20,838 bases of DNA from MED-G82 sp964342675 (GTDB lineage Bacteria > Pseudomonadota > Gammaproteobacteria > Magnimaribacterales > D2472), in assembly GCA_964342675.1 (NCBI GenBank), contig CAYFFR010000025.1, positions 1 through 20,838 of the forward strand, read 5' to 3'. Both the position numbers and the translations under genes were made by a program. Within the stretch, counting starts at the first letter, position 1. Every line of letters starts with the position of its first letter. The notes under the pieces are model-generated. The model ran no database searches. It was not told the origin of the DNA and worked only from the letters and a program-made list of their open reading frames with translations. Below are positions 7,529 to 15,209 of this stretch, piece after piece.

Positions 7529-8648
7529 ACAAATCTAAAATTTTCTTTGCAGCATTATCAAAACCCTTTCCTTGAATTAACTTTTTCACTTTTTGAATAT
7601 GCATAAAATAACTATCTTTTTCTTTAAAGATTTTATTGTAACTTTCTAAAATTAATTTTGGAGTAAAATCTTTCTGTATTAATTCTGGAAAAATCTTTTT
7701 ATGCATGAGTAAGTTTGGTATCCCAATATGCTTAGAAGTAATTAATTTATTCAAAATAAAAAAATTTATCGGGTTTGTTTTATAACAAATAATTGGTATG
7801 CAATCATAAGTAACTGCCTCCAAAGTAGCAGTTCCAGATGTGGTTAGTGCAATATCAGATAGACTTAAGAAATCCTGAATGCATGCTTCATTAATGAAAA
7901 ATGGAGCATCAAAATTTTTAGATATATCTTTAATATATTGAGCTTGTATGGAGTTTGTAGCTGGAATTAAAAAATAAGCTGTCTTATCTTGATGATAAAT
8001 TATTTCAGCTGTCTCTAAATAGGTGTGAATCATGGTCTTTATCTCAGAATCTCTACTGCCCGGGAGAATTGAGATAAAATTCTTTGAAGAATCTAAATTG
8101 AATTGATCTATTACTGAGAATTTATCCTTTGTAGCTTGGTTAGCAAAAGGATGGCCCAAATGAAAACTGTTTGCTCCATGATTTTTTAGATAATCATGCT
8201 CAAATTTAAATAAAGAAAGAGTTAAATCAACATGTTTTTTAATTTTTTCTATTCGTTTAGGTCGCCATCCCCAAACAGAAGGGCTAACAAGCTGTATATT
8301 CTTTGTATTAATTTTATTTTTGAGAGTTTTATGAAAATAAAAATTTAGATCTGGTGCATCTACTCCAATAAATATATCAATATTATTTTGAATAAGAAAA
8401 TCTGAGATTGATTTTCGAACTTTTAAGATCTTTGATAGGTTTTTAAGCGGGTCTATTAAACCCATAACATTTAAAACTTCCTGATCTACTAAAGGCGAAG
8501 ATATATTTAGCTGATTAAATTTATCTCCACCTACCCCAAAGATTTTAATTTCTCTATGTTTTTGGAATGCTTCGAGTAATTTGTAGCCTAAATTATCTCC
8601 TGATTTCTCAGCTGCTACAATGCCGATTTTGATAGTTCCTCCATGCAC
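7509..8648 (-). CDS. lpxB: lipid-A-disaccharide synthase
   Basis: LpxB joins UDP-diacylglucosamine and lipid X to form the beta-1,6 disaccharide of lipid A at the inner face of the inner membrane. The 379 residues (E. coli 382) show KIGIVAAEKSGDNLG (7-21), FIGVDAPDLNF (93-103, Asp100 corresponding to E. coli Asp98), VSPSVWGWRPKRI, ILPGSRDSEI and the TTSGTATLE signature of the C-terminal Rossmann half. The N-terminal motif reads AAEKSGD where most homologues have AGEASGD or AGETSGD. The likely start is GTG at 8646-8648, directly abutting the lpxA stop; it gives the usual N-terminal length. A strong GGAGGA lies within codons 3-4 with no ATG, GTG or TTG suitably downstream, so the exact start is less certain than for its neighbours. 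The stop overlaps rnhB by 20 nt. Confidence 0.97.
   Translation of the reverse strand: MHGGTIKIGIVAAEKSGDNLGYKLLEAFQKHREIKIFGVGGDKFNQLNISSPLVDQEVLNVMGLIDPLKNLSKILKVRKSISDFLIQNNIDIFIGVDAPDLNFYFHKTLKNKINTKNIQLVSPSVWGWRPKRIEKIKKHVDLTLSLFKFEHDYLKNHGANSFHLGHPFANQATKDKFSVIDQFNLDSSKNFISILPGSRDSEIKTMIHTYLETAEIIYHQDKTAYFLIPATNSIQAQYIKDISKNFDAPFFINEACIQDFLSLSDIALTTSGTATLEAVTYDCIPIICYKTNPINFFILNKLITSKHIGIPNLLMHKKIFPELIQKDFTPKLILESYNKIFKEKDSYFMHIQKVKKLIQGKGFDNAAKKILDLYDRSGC
8637..8642 (-). promoter_or_regulatory. Shine-Dalgarno-like GGAGGA inside the first codons of lpxB
   Basis: GGAGGA forms codons 3-4 of lpxB (Gly-Gly). It is a near-perfect anti-16S match but lies downstream of the likely GTG start. 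No ATG, GTG or TTG follows in frame at useful distance; the only codons there are ATC (4 and 10 nt away) and ATT (16 nt). It may be coincidental, may cause pausing, or may mark a rare non-canonical start. Confidence 0.35.
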
Positions 8649-9419
8649 TTATCTTAAAAGCCCTCTTGATGATTTCTTGATCGAGTCAAGAAAAGTTTTA
8701 AGGGCTTCATTATTAGTTTCATTTAGATCTTGCAAGCTTTTAATTGCTTCTTCCAAAGAATATCCTTTTCTGTAAACAATTCTATATCCTTTCTTAAGTA
8801 AAGCTATATCATCATCAGAAAAGTTATTTCTTTGCATACCCACCACATTTAACCCTACTGGTCTAGCTGGATTTGCGGCAACTTTAACAAAAGCCGGAAC
8901 ATCCATAGTAATAAGGGTATTAAGGCCAGTGAAAGCAAAATCACCTATTTCACAAAATTGATGTACTAGAGTCACTGCCCCTAATGTTGCATGGTTACCT
9001 ACCTCAACATGTCCTGCAAGTCCGCTGTTATTTGCAAATACATTATGGTTTCCTACCAAGCAGTCATGCGCTACATGCGAATATGCCATAAAAAGATTAT
9101 TGTCACCTATCTTAGTAGTCGATTTATCTTGAATAGTGCCTCTATGAGCAGTAAAACCTTCTCTAAAGATATTCCCATCTCCTATTTCTAAAGTTGTTGC
9201 CTCACCTTTATACTTCTTATCAGGAGTATCTTCACCAATGGTACAAAACTGAAAAAATGTGTTATCAGAACCAATCTTTGTAGGGCCCTTTATCACAACA
9301 TGGGATTTAAGATTACAATTTGGTCCTACCTCCACACCTTCACCAATATAACAAAATGGACCTATTTCTGTAGATTTATCAACTTTTGATTTTGGATGAA
9401 TAAATGATTCTTCTTTCAT
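8649..9419 (-). CDS. lpxA: UDP-N-acetylglucosamine O-acyltransferase
   Basis: First enzyme of lipid A synthesis, moving an R-3-hydroxyacyl chain from ACP to the 3-OH of UDP-GlcNAc. The 256 residues (E. coli 262) form a left-handed beta-helix of imperfect hexapeptide repeats (about 1-185) and a C-terminal helical part ending SSRGLLR. The catalytic His is His118 in HVAHDC (E. coli His125); NNSGLAGHVEV and LVHQFCEIG follow as in the family. At the acyl-ruler position, E. coli Gly173 is replaced by Leu166 (in TGLNT), which predicts a chain shorter than 14 carbons. The ATG overlaps the fabZ stop (ATGA); an AGGT lies about 10 nt upstream. The fabZ-lpxA-lpxB block supplies and uses the same hydroxyacyl-ACP pool. 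Confidence 0.98.
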   Translation of the reverse strand: MKEESFIHPKSKVDKSTEIGPFCYIGEGVEVGPNCNLKSHVVIKGPTKIGSDNTFFQFCTIGEDTPDKKYKGEATTLEIGDGNIFREGFTAHRGTIQDKSTTKIGDNNLFMAYSHVAHDCLVGNHNVFANNSGLAGHVEVGNHATLGAVTLVHQFCEIGDFAFTGLNTLITMDVPAFVKVAANPARPVGLNVVGMQRNNFSDDDIALLKKGYRIVYRKGYSLEEAIKSLQDLNETNNEALKTFLDSIKKSSRGLLR

Positions 9420-9862
9420 AATGATTTTGACCTATCTGCACACAAAATATCTGCAGTACATATTGTTTTATCCTCGACTTCAGCATAGCATTGAAATTTC
9501 CAAATGCCGTTTTTTACATTCTTAATACTAGCATGCAATTCTAGAATATTTCCTGGATAAACAGGGTGCCTAAATCTAACATTATCAACACCCGCAAAGT
9601 AATAAATGCTTCCCTCTTCAGGAGTTTTTTCCATTGTCATAAATCCTAAAACACCAGCTGCCTGTGCAAGAGATTCAATTATAATCACTCCGGGCATAAC
9701 AGGATTTCCTGGAAAATGTCCTTGAAAAAAATCTTCATCTCCTTTTAGGTTTAATTTTGCATGAATACTGTCTCCTAATGAGACATTTACGATCTCATCA
9801 ACAAACAAGAATGGTGATCTGTGTGGTAAATGTTTCTTTATATGGTTAATATCATACTTCAT
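9416..9862 (-). CDS. fabZ: 3-hydroxyacyl-ACP dehydratase
   Basis: Dehydrates R-3-hydroxyacyl-ACP to trans-2-enoyl-ACP in fatty acid elongation. A 148-residue hot-dog protein with the N-terminal HLPHRSPFLFVDEI (11-24), the catalytic GHFPGNPVMPGVIIIESLAQ (48-67) containing His49 and Glu63, and VDNVRFRHPVYPG (93-105). The usual LPHRYPFLLVDR reads LPHRSPFLFVDE here, a Tyr-to-Ser and an Arg-to-Glu change outside the catalytic pair. It lies between lpxD and lpxA, 2 nt after lpxD and overlapping lpxA by 4 nt. The position fits the known competition of FabZ with LpxA and LpxD for hydroxyacyl-ACP, which balances phospholipid against lipid A. Confidence 0.98.
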   Translation of the reverse strand: MKYDINHIKKHLPHRSPFLFVDEIVNVSLGDSIHAKLNLKGDEDFFQGHFPGNPVMPGVIIIESLAQAAGVLGFMTMEKTPEEGSIYYFAGVDNVRFRHPVYPGNILELHASIKNVKNGIWKFQCYAEVEDKTICTADILCADRSKSL

Positions 9863-9864
9863 GA

Positions 9865-10881
9865 TTAAGTACGCTTCTTAATAAAGACTGATGACTTAGC
9901 CCAATCCTTATGCTCCTGAGCGGGCATAATTCCAACATACTCTCCTGCTGTTGTAATATCTTTAGTTATTAAAGTATGAGCACCAATAGAAACGTTATCA
10001 CAAATATTTAAATGGCCTAAAATTCCTGATAAGCCTCCCATCCGTAAGTTTTGTCCAATTCTGGCTGAACCAGCAATAGCACATGAGGCTGCTATGGCAG
10101 AATTTTTTCCAAGAATAACGTTATGCGCAATATGAACTAAGTTATCTAACTTAACTCCATCATGTATCTCTGTATTATCTATGGTACCCCTATCAATAGT
10201 GGAGCCTGATCCAATTTCAACATTATTACCAATTAATAATCCACCCAATTGTTCAATCTTTTCATATCCCTCTTCAGAAGGCGCAAAACCAAAACCATCT
10301 ATCCCGAGCGATACATTTGGATGAATTAAACAATCTTCTCCAACCTCTACATTCATCATCAAAGCAGAGTTAGAATGAATCGTAGTATTTTTGCCAATAA
10401 TGCAATTTGGACCAATGAACACATTTGGCCCAATCTTCACGCCATCTCTAACAATTACATCTTTTGATAAATAGGCATTCTTTCCTATCACAGCATCTTC
10501 ATTTATCTTACAAGTATCATCTATATAAGATAAATCTCTTTGGTCATAAAATAAATCTGTCCTTGGTCGAAATAATTGAGATACCTTAGCAAAAGCTAAG
10601 TAAGGGTCATCAACTATAATAGAGTTTTTAGCCTTACCCTGAAAGGGCTTTGATATTATAACTGCATCAATGTCTTTATTACTTAATGAAGGTAGATGCT
10701 TTTTATCTGCAAGGAAGGTTATGTGAGATTTTTTAGGTATTTCTAATGAGCATAACCCCAATATTTCAAGATCTGGATCCCCATCTAATTCACCCTTCAG
10801 ATAGTCTGATATGTGTTTAAGAGAAAAAGATAATTCTGACAAATCTAAAGATTTATTATGAACCTTCTTTTGATGCAACAT
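9865..10881 (-). CDS. lpxD: UDP-3-O-(3-hydroxyacyl)glucosamine N-acyltransferase
   Basis: LpxD adds the N-linked 3-hydroxyacyl chain in lipid A synthesis. The 338 residues show an N-terminal uridine-binding domain (about 15-115), a hexapeptide-repeat beta-helix (about 120-305) and a short tail. Matching E. coli: DGFGF (195-199), IDRGTIDNTEI, the catalytic His253 in HIAHN (E. coli His239) and His290 in LGHLNICD (His276). Compared with E. coli the protein has about 14 extra residues at the N terminus and about 15 fewer in the C-terminal helix. The ATG at 10879-10881 overlaps the end of skp by 26 nt and has no evident Shine-Dalgarno; a TTG about 14 codons downstream (near Leu13) is a possible alternative start that would remove the extension. 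skp-lpxD-fabZ-lpxA is the standard order. Confidence 0.96.
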   Translation of the reverse strand: MLHQKKVHNKSLDLSELSFSLKHISDYLKGELDGDPDLEILGLCSLEIPKKSHITFLADKKHLPSLSNKDIDAVIISKPFQGKAKNSIIVDDPYLAFAKVSQLFRPRTDLFYDQRDLSYIDDTCKINEDAVIGKNAYLSKDVIVRDGVKIGPNVFIGPNCIIGKNTTIHSNSALMMNVEVGEDCLIHPNVSLGIDGFGFAPSEEGYEKIEQLGGLLIGNNVEIGSGSTIDRGTIDNTEIHDGVKLDNLVHIAHNVILGKNSAIAASCAIAGSARIGQNLRMGGLSGILGHLNICDNVSIGAHTLITKDITTAGEYVGIMPAQEHKDWAKSSVFIKKRT

Positions 10882-11380
10882 CTAACATCGAAGTGACATC
10901 ATCAGTTAAATCTAGAGCGGTATCTGAGAATAAAACATTTTCTCGTCCTAACAATAACTTAACACCCTTTGCAGATATTAATTCTGAAAGTATCTTTTGA
11001 ACCGATGGATTTAAATCACGAAAAACCTTATCAGCAGTTTCATTCTGTTTTGTTTGAATTTTACCAACAATAAACTCTAAATCTTTTGATTTTTCTTGAA
11101 CAGATCTTTGAATATCTGTGATCTCTTCTTGAGAAAGAGTTTCTGCTTCTTTTTGGAGCTTTTCTACTAAAGCTTGTCGATCAGCCTGCAATACTTTAGC
11201 TTGCTCTAAATTTCCTGCATATTCAGACTCTTCTTCGAGAGTCTCAAAAGCATCTTTGGCCGCTTGAGTTTGCAGTACTGCTGTTCTTAAATCGATTACT
11301 GCAACTCCATCCAAAGCGAATAAAGGTGTTGTTAAAATACTAGTAAGTACAAATCCTAAAAAATATCTTTTCATGTTCAT
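10856..11380 (-). CDS. skp: periplasmic chaperone Skp/OmpH family
   Basis: Skp holds unfolded outer-membrane proteins in the periplasm on the way to BamA. The 174 residues start with a signal peptide, MNMKRYFLGF followed by a hydrophobic stretch, with probable cleavage after LFA near residue 22. The mature part begins GVAVIDLRTAV, the usual beta strand of the trimerisation body, and continues with a long charged heptad-like helical region (about 40-125, many Glu, Lys and Gln) that would form the tentacle coiled coil. Family identity rests on this architecture, size and the position between bamA and lpxD. Skp is poorly conserved in sequence, so individual residues give little support. Two in-frame ATGs (11378-11380 and 11372-11374) are both plausible. 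It is preceded by the only sizeable gap in the gene series. Confidence 0.94.
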   Translation of the reverse strand: MNMKRYFLGFVLTSILTTPLFALDGVAVIDLRTAVLQTQAAKDAFETLEEESEYAGNLEQAKVLQADRQALVEKLQKEAETLSQEEITDIQRSVQEKSKDLEFIVGKIQTKQNETADKVFRDLNPSVQKILSELISAKGVKLLLGRENVLFSDTALDLTDDVTSMLDVASKEGS

Positions 11381-11439
11381 GTCTCAGTTAAAAAGTTGGT
11401 ATATTTTATATGAAATAAGAAAAAAAACATCTAAAAACC
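11381..11439 (-). other. 59-nt gap between bamA and skp, very AT-rich
   Basis: The only intergenic interval above 10 nt on the minus strand. Read in the direction of transcription it holds a run of eight T residues shortly after the bamA stop, then TATAAAATATA about 25 nt before the skp ATG. No GC-rich hairpin precedes the T run, so it is not a recognisable intrinsic terminator. The TATAAA could serve as a -10 box but has no convincing -35 hexamer at normal spacing. A weak internal promoter for skp-lpxD onward is possible; this rests on position and base composition alone. Confidence 0.3.
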
Positions 11440-13851
11440 TTAAAACACTGTTCCAATAGTAAATTGGAATTCTTCAGTTTTATCAAAAATGCCATCATTA
11501 AAGGGTTGTGAAAAGCTAAAACTCATTGGCCCGAAACCTGTCATCCAGGTCACACCGACTCCAATTGAATACCTTAATTCATCTACTGAAGGCTCAAAGC
11601 AGTTATATTGATAATCCTTACAATCAGTTGAAAAAACATTCCCGAAGTCTAAAAAGAAAGCAGAGCGCATTGATCTCTGATCATCTACCATGGGAAGTTT
11701 AAAAATTAATTGGAGGCTTCCTTCTAATAAAAAATTACCCCCAATAGGGTCATCTACCTGTGAATACAGATATGGATTATTAGCTGGTGAATCAGGAATG
11801 CCATCATAATCAGTATCTAAAATATTAGGGCAAACATCATTAATGGAATCATAATTATAACAAGGTGCTGGTGTGACTCTGGGACCTAAAGTGTTTGATT
11901 CAAACCCTCGCACTGATCTTGGTCCACCAGAGTAAAAATTCTCAAAAAATGGTGTTATTTCAGTATCTCCATATGCTCCTATATACCCAATCTCACCAGT
12001 AAAGCCAAACACAAGATCGTTAAAGCCTAGGGGCCTATAGAATTTATGTCTTAGATCTATCTTGTAATAAGTAAGATCGCTTCCTGGGATAGTGGTTTGC
12101 AACAAAACATCTATTGATGATCCATTTGTAGGAAATAGCCCTCTATTTAATGTAATTCTTGACCAGACAGCTTGTGCCTTTATTACTTCAAAAATACGCC
12201 CTTCAGAATTTAAAAAATCTGCGATCTCTCTGGCTGGAAGTGAGCCCTCATCAATATCTGTTTTATCATAATTAAGATTTAAACCAATTCTTGTAATCTC
12301 ATTGATTGGATACCCGAATTGAACACCTATTCCAAATGAATTCTGTAAATAGTTGGCGACATTAAATTCACCATAATCAGTCTCTCTAAAGTAAGCACTG
12401 TATCCTCTACTAACGCCGTCCATAGTAAAATATGGGTCATAAAAAGACAGATTATATGATTCTTGATAGATGCTCTTATTAATTCCTATATTAACTCTAT
12501 TACCAGTTCCTAGATAATTCTGATCAGCTAGGTTTAAACCTAAATTGAGTCCAAAATCACTATACCCAATTGACCCACCTATGCTTGATGTGCTTTCTTC
12601 ATCAACTGTATACTCTATATCAACTTGATCTTCAGTACCTGGGACGGGTATCGTCTCTACATTTACTTCTTTAAAATAACCAAGTCGCTCTAATCTGAGC
12701 TTTGAATTTTCAATTCTATTATCTGAAGCCCAAGAGCCTTCAAATTGCCTCATTTCTCGCCTTAAGACTTCGTCATTAGTTAAGTAATTCCCAGAAAAGT
12801 TTATCTTTCTTGCATATGTTCTATTGCCAGGCTGAACTATAAATAGCAAGTCAACCGCCTCATTATCTTGTCCAATTTCAGGAGTACCTTTAACTTCTGC
12901 AAAAGTATAGCCCTCATTCCCTAATAAGTTCGTTAAATATTCTTCGATAGATGTGATTTGAGCTTGAGAATATAGCTGATCTTTTTGTGTTTCTAGTATT
13001 GGTAAATATAATTGCTCATCAATTGGGACATCACCTATCACATTCACTTCATTAATTTTATATTGTTCACCCTCAATTATGCTCATAGTGATAAAAACAT
13101 CTTTTTTATCTTGTGAAATACTCACTTGGATTGTTTCTAGAGAGAATTTTAAATACCCGCGATCTAGATAGAATGATTCTAAATTTTCGATATCGCCTTC
13201 CAACTTCTCTTTTGAGTATTTATTATTGTTAGATAAGAATGAGAACCAATTACCAACACTTAACTCAAAAGCATCCATAAGCTCATCATCTGAAAAAACT
13301 GTATTTCCAATTATTTTAATGCTTTTAATTTTTGCTGATGTCCCCTCATCAATAACTATTCTAAGATCTATAGTATTTCTTGGTTTATCTATGGTCTCGA
13401 CCTCTACTCCAGCACCATATCTGCCCTGAGACGCATATTGTCTTACTAGCTCACTTTTCATGCCTTCCAAAGTAGACCGTTTAAAAACTTGTCCTTCGCC
13501 TATACCTGCACCTTCAAGTCCTTTAAGTAAATCTTCTGACTTTAAAGCCTTATTACCTTCTAAATCTATACCAGATATAGATGGTCTTTCTTCAAGCCCT
13601 ATTATGAGAGCATTTCCATCTTGACCAATTTGAATATCATTAAATTGTTCTGTTTCAAATAAGGCATTAACAATATCTGTAACCTTATCTTTAGACATCC
13701 GATCGCCTACATTTACAGGAATAACAGTAAAAATGCTTCCTATTGAGACTCTTTGTAATCCAATTACTCTAATATCTGAAACCACGAACTCATCAAACGC
13801 AGCAATAATTAAAGACTGCATGAGTACAATACTTAAAAAAATACGTTTCAA
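11440..13851 (-). CDS. bamA: outer membrane protein assembly factor BamA (Omp85)
   Basis: BamA inserts beta-barrel proteins into the outer membrane. The 803 residues (E. coli 810) comprise a signal peptide (about 1-18), five POTRA domains (about 20-420) and a 16-strand barrel ending EEFQFTIGTVF with the expected C-terminal aromatic residue. The loop-6 VRGF motif is at 647-650. After it, Cys664 and Cys674 have the same 10-residue spacing as the E. coli loop-6 pair (690/700). An extra stretch of about 22 residues before GGN contains DTDYDGIPD (679-687), like a thrombospondin type 3 calcium repeat. A second pair, Cys744 and Cys751, lies in a later loop. The start is TTG at 13849-13851, 10 nt after rseP, with TAGGT 8 nt upstream; the next Met (residue 11) would cut the signal peptide. 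Confidence 0.98.
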   Translation of the reverse strand: MKRIFLSIVLMQSLIIAAFDEFVVSDIRVIGLQRVSIGSIFTVIPVNVGDRMSKDKVTDIVNALFETEQFNDIQIGQDGNALIIGLEERPSISGIDLEGNKALKSEDLLKGLEGAGIGEGQVFKRSTLEGMKSELVRQYASQGRYGAGVEVETIDKPRNTIDLRIVIDEGTSAKIKSIKIIGNTVFSDDELMDAFELSVGNWFSFLSNNNKYSKEKLEGDIENLESFYLDRGYLKFSLETIQVSISQDKKDVFITMSIIEGEQYKINEVNVIGDVPIDEQLYLPILETQKDQLYSQAQITSIEEYLTNLLGNEGYTFAEVKGTPEIGQDNEAVDLLFIVQPGNRTYARKINFSGNYLTNDEVLRREMRQFEGSWASDNRIENSKLRLERLGYFKEVNVETIPVPGTEDQVDIEYTVDEESTSSIGGSIGYSDFGLNLGLNLADQNYLGTGNRVNIGINKSIYQESYNLSFYDPYFTMDGVSRGYSAYFRETDYGEFNVANYLQNSFGIGVQFGYPINEITRIGLNLNYDKTDIDEGSLPAREIADFLNSEGRIFEVIKAQAVWSRITLNRGLFPTNGSSIDVLLQTTIPGSDLTYYKIDLRHKFYRPLGFNDLVFGFTGEIGYIGAYGDTEITPFFENFYSGGPRSVRGFESNTLGPRVTPAPCYNYDSINDVCPNILDTDYDGIPDSPANNPYLYSQVDDPIGGNFLLEGSLQLIFKLPMVDDQRSMRSAFFLDFGNVFSTDCKDYQYNCFEPSVDELRYSIGVGVTWMTGFGPMSFSFSQPFNDGIFDKTEEFQFTIGTVF
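11773..11817 (-). other. thrombospondin-3-like acidic calcium motif within BamA loop 6
   Basis: Codons 679-693 of bamA encode DTDYDGIPDSPANNP. This follows the thrombospondin type 3 pattern DxDxDGxxDxxDNxP closely, with the first five acidic or glycine positions exact, Ala in place of the second late Asp and Asn in place of Cys. It sits just after the conserved loop-6 cysteine pair, on the part of BamA expected to face the outside of the cell. Calcium binding is inferred from the pattern only. Confidence 0.6.
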
Positions 13852-13859
13852 AATTATTT

Positions 13860-13864
13860 ACCTA
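13860..13864 (-). promoter_or_regulatory. Shine-Dalgarno supporting the TTG start of bamA
   Basis: TAGGT ends 8 nt before the TTG at 13849-13851, overlapping the rseP stop codon (TAG). This favours the TTG over the internal ATG at codon 11 and implies that rseP termination and bamA initiation are close-coupled. Confidence 0.55.
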
Positions 13865-15199
13865 AAATAGTTTTGCTACATCATTGTAGATAGCAAAAAA
13901 CATTAACCCCATTACTAAAATCCATCCCCCAGCAAAGATTGAATTCTCAACTTTTTCAGGTAAGGGTGAACCTTTTATGGCCTCTATACCAAGCATTGTA
14001 AGTTGGCCTCCATCTAATACAGGTATTGGTAACAAGTTTAAAATGCCTAATGAAACACTCAATAGTGCCATCAATTTAAGAAAAGCTAGCAGTCCATTTC
14101 TTGCTGAATCACCTGCAGCCTTCACAATGCCTACTGGCCCACTAAGAAACTCTGTAGAAGCATTACCTGTGATCAGCTTACCTATCATAGCCAAAGTTAA
14201 ATAACTATAAGTGTAAGTTTCTTGGAATCCTCCAAAAAAAGATGAAATCAAACCCTCTCTGTAGCCTAGTTCAATACCTATATATCTAGTGATGGCGCCA
14301 TCTTGATCATTACGAATAGTTAATGGAACATCAAAAAATAATGTTTGATTATCTCTAATAACTTCAATTTGTACTGTGTCTCTATCAACATTATCAATGA
14401 TACTTCTTATATCTGATGCTCGCTTAACTGCAAATGAGTCAATAGAAACTATAAGATCATTAACTTTTAAATCACTATCTTGAGCATTATGAGATTCTAT
14501 TTTACCCACAAATGGGAGTCTGTAAGCACTGAAAGAAAATCCTAAAGCTTGCTTAACATTCTCTAAATCTTCTTTCGAGCTTAAAAAGTTAGTGACATAA
14601 ATTGTCTCTGTAAACTCTCTATTGTCTAAATCAATAAGCTGAAGATTTACTGGACCAGTAGTTCCAATTAAATCCATGAACGCTTTATTTAAATCGTCAG
14701 GGCTGCTTATTGAATAATTATTGATTGCTATAAGTCTTTGTCCTGGCTGAATCGATGTCTCTAAAACAACATTGTCTGATGATATCTCTGATATTTCAAA
14801 ACTAAATCTTTCATGTATGTCCGTAAATGAAATAAAACTGAAGAGGAAAATAGCTAATAAAAAATTTGCAAATGGACCAGCCAACATAATGAGTGCTCTT
14901 TGCCATTTAGGTTGCGATTCAAATGTATTTTTAAGCTGATCTTTAGGAACAGAAAGAGTAGTATCTGGATCTGCATCAAGAGCTTTTTGGCTTAACATTG
15001 CGCAATAACCCCCTAACGGTAGAGCTGATAGAGCAAATTCTGTACCCTTTTTATCAAGTCTTTTAAAGATCACCGGGCCCATACCTATTGAAAACCTTTG
15101 AACATATACACCACACATCCTTGCAACTATAAAATGACCATACTCATGAATCGCAATTAATACGCCCAATAAGATCAATGCTGCAATAAAAGTAATCAT
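13862..15199 (-). CDS. rseP: RIP metalloprotease RseP (site-2 protease family)
   Basis: Inner-membrane zinc protease that makes the second cut in anti-sigma factor RseA during the sigma-E envelope stress response and also clears leftover signal peptides. The 445 residues (E. coli 450) begin with a membrane helix carrying HEYGH (18-22), the zinc-binding HExxH. GTEFALSALPLGGYCAM and a second membrane segment (about 100-125) follow. Two periplasmic PDZ-like domains (about 130-310) lie between that and the C-terminal helices containing NLLPIPVLDGGQ; Asp396 is the third zinc ligand (E. coli Asp402). The ATG is 10 nt after dxr with no clear Shine-Dalgarno. Directly upstream of bamA, it sits with the outer-membrane assembly genes whose failure it helps sense. 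Confidence 0.98.
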   Translation of the reverse strand: MITFIAALILLGVLIAIHEYGHFIVARMCGVYVQRFSIGMGPVIFKRLDKKGTEFALSALPLGGYCAMLSQKALDADPDTTLSVPKDQLKNTFESQPKWQRALIMLAGPFANFLLAIFLFSFISFTDIHERFSFEISEISSDNVVLETSIQPGQRLIAINNYSISSPDDLNKAFMDLIGTTGPVNLQLIDLDNREFTETIYVTNFLSSKEDLENVKQALGFSFSAYRLPFVGKIESHNAQDSDLKVNDLIVSIDSFAVKRASDIRSIIDNVDRDTVQIEVIRDNQTLFFDVPLTIRNDQDGAITRYIGIELGYREGLISSFFGGFQETYTYSYLTLAMIGKLITGNASTEFLSGPVGIVKAAGDSARNGLLAFLKLMALLSVSLGILNLLPIPVLDGGQLTMLGIEAIKGSPLPEKVENSIFAGGWILVMGLMFFAIYNDVAKLF

Positions 15200-15209
15200 T
15201 TTGTTAGTT

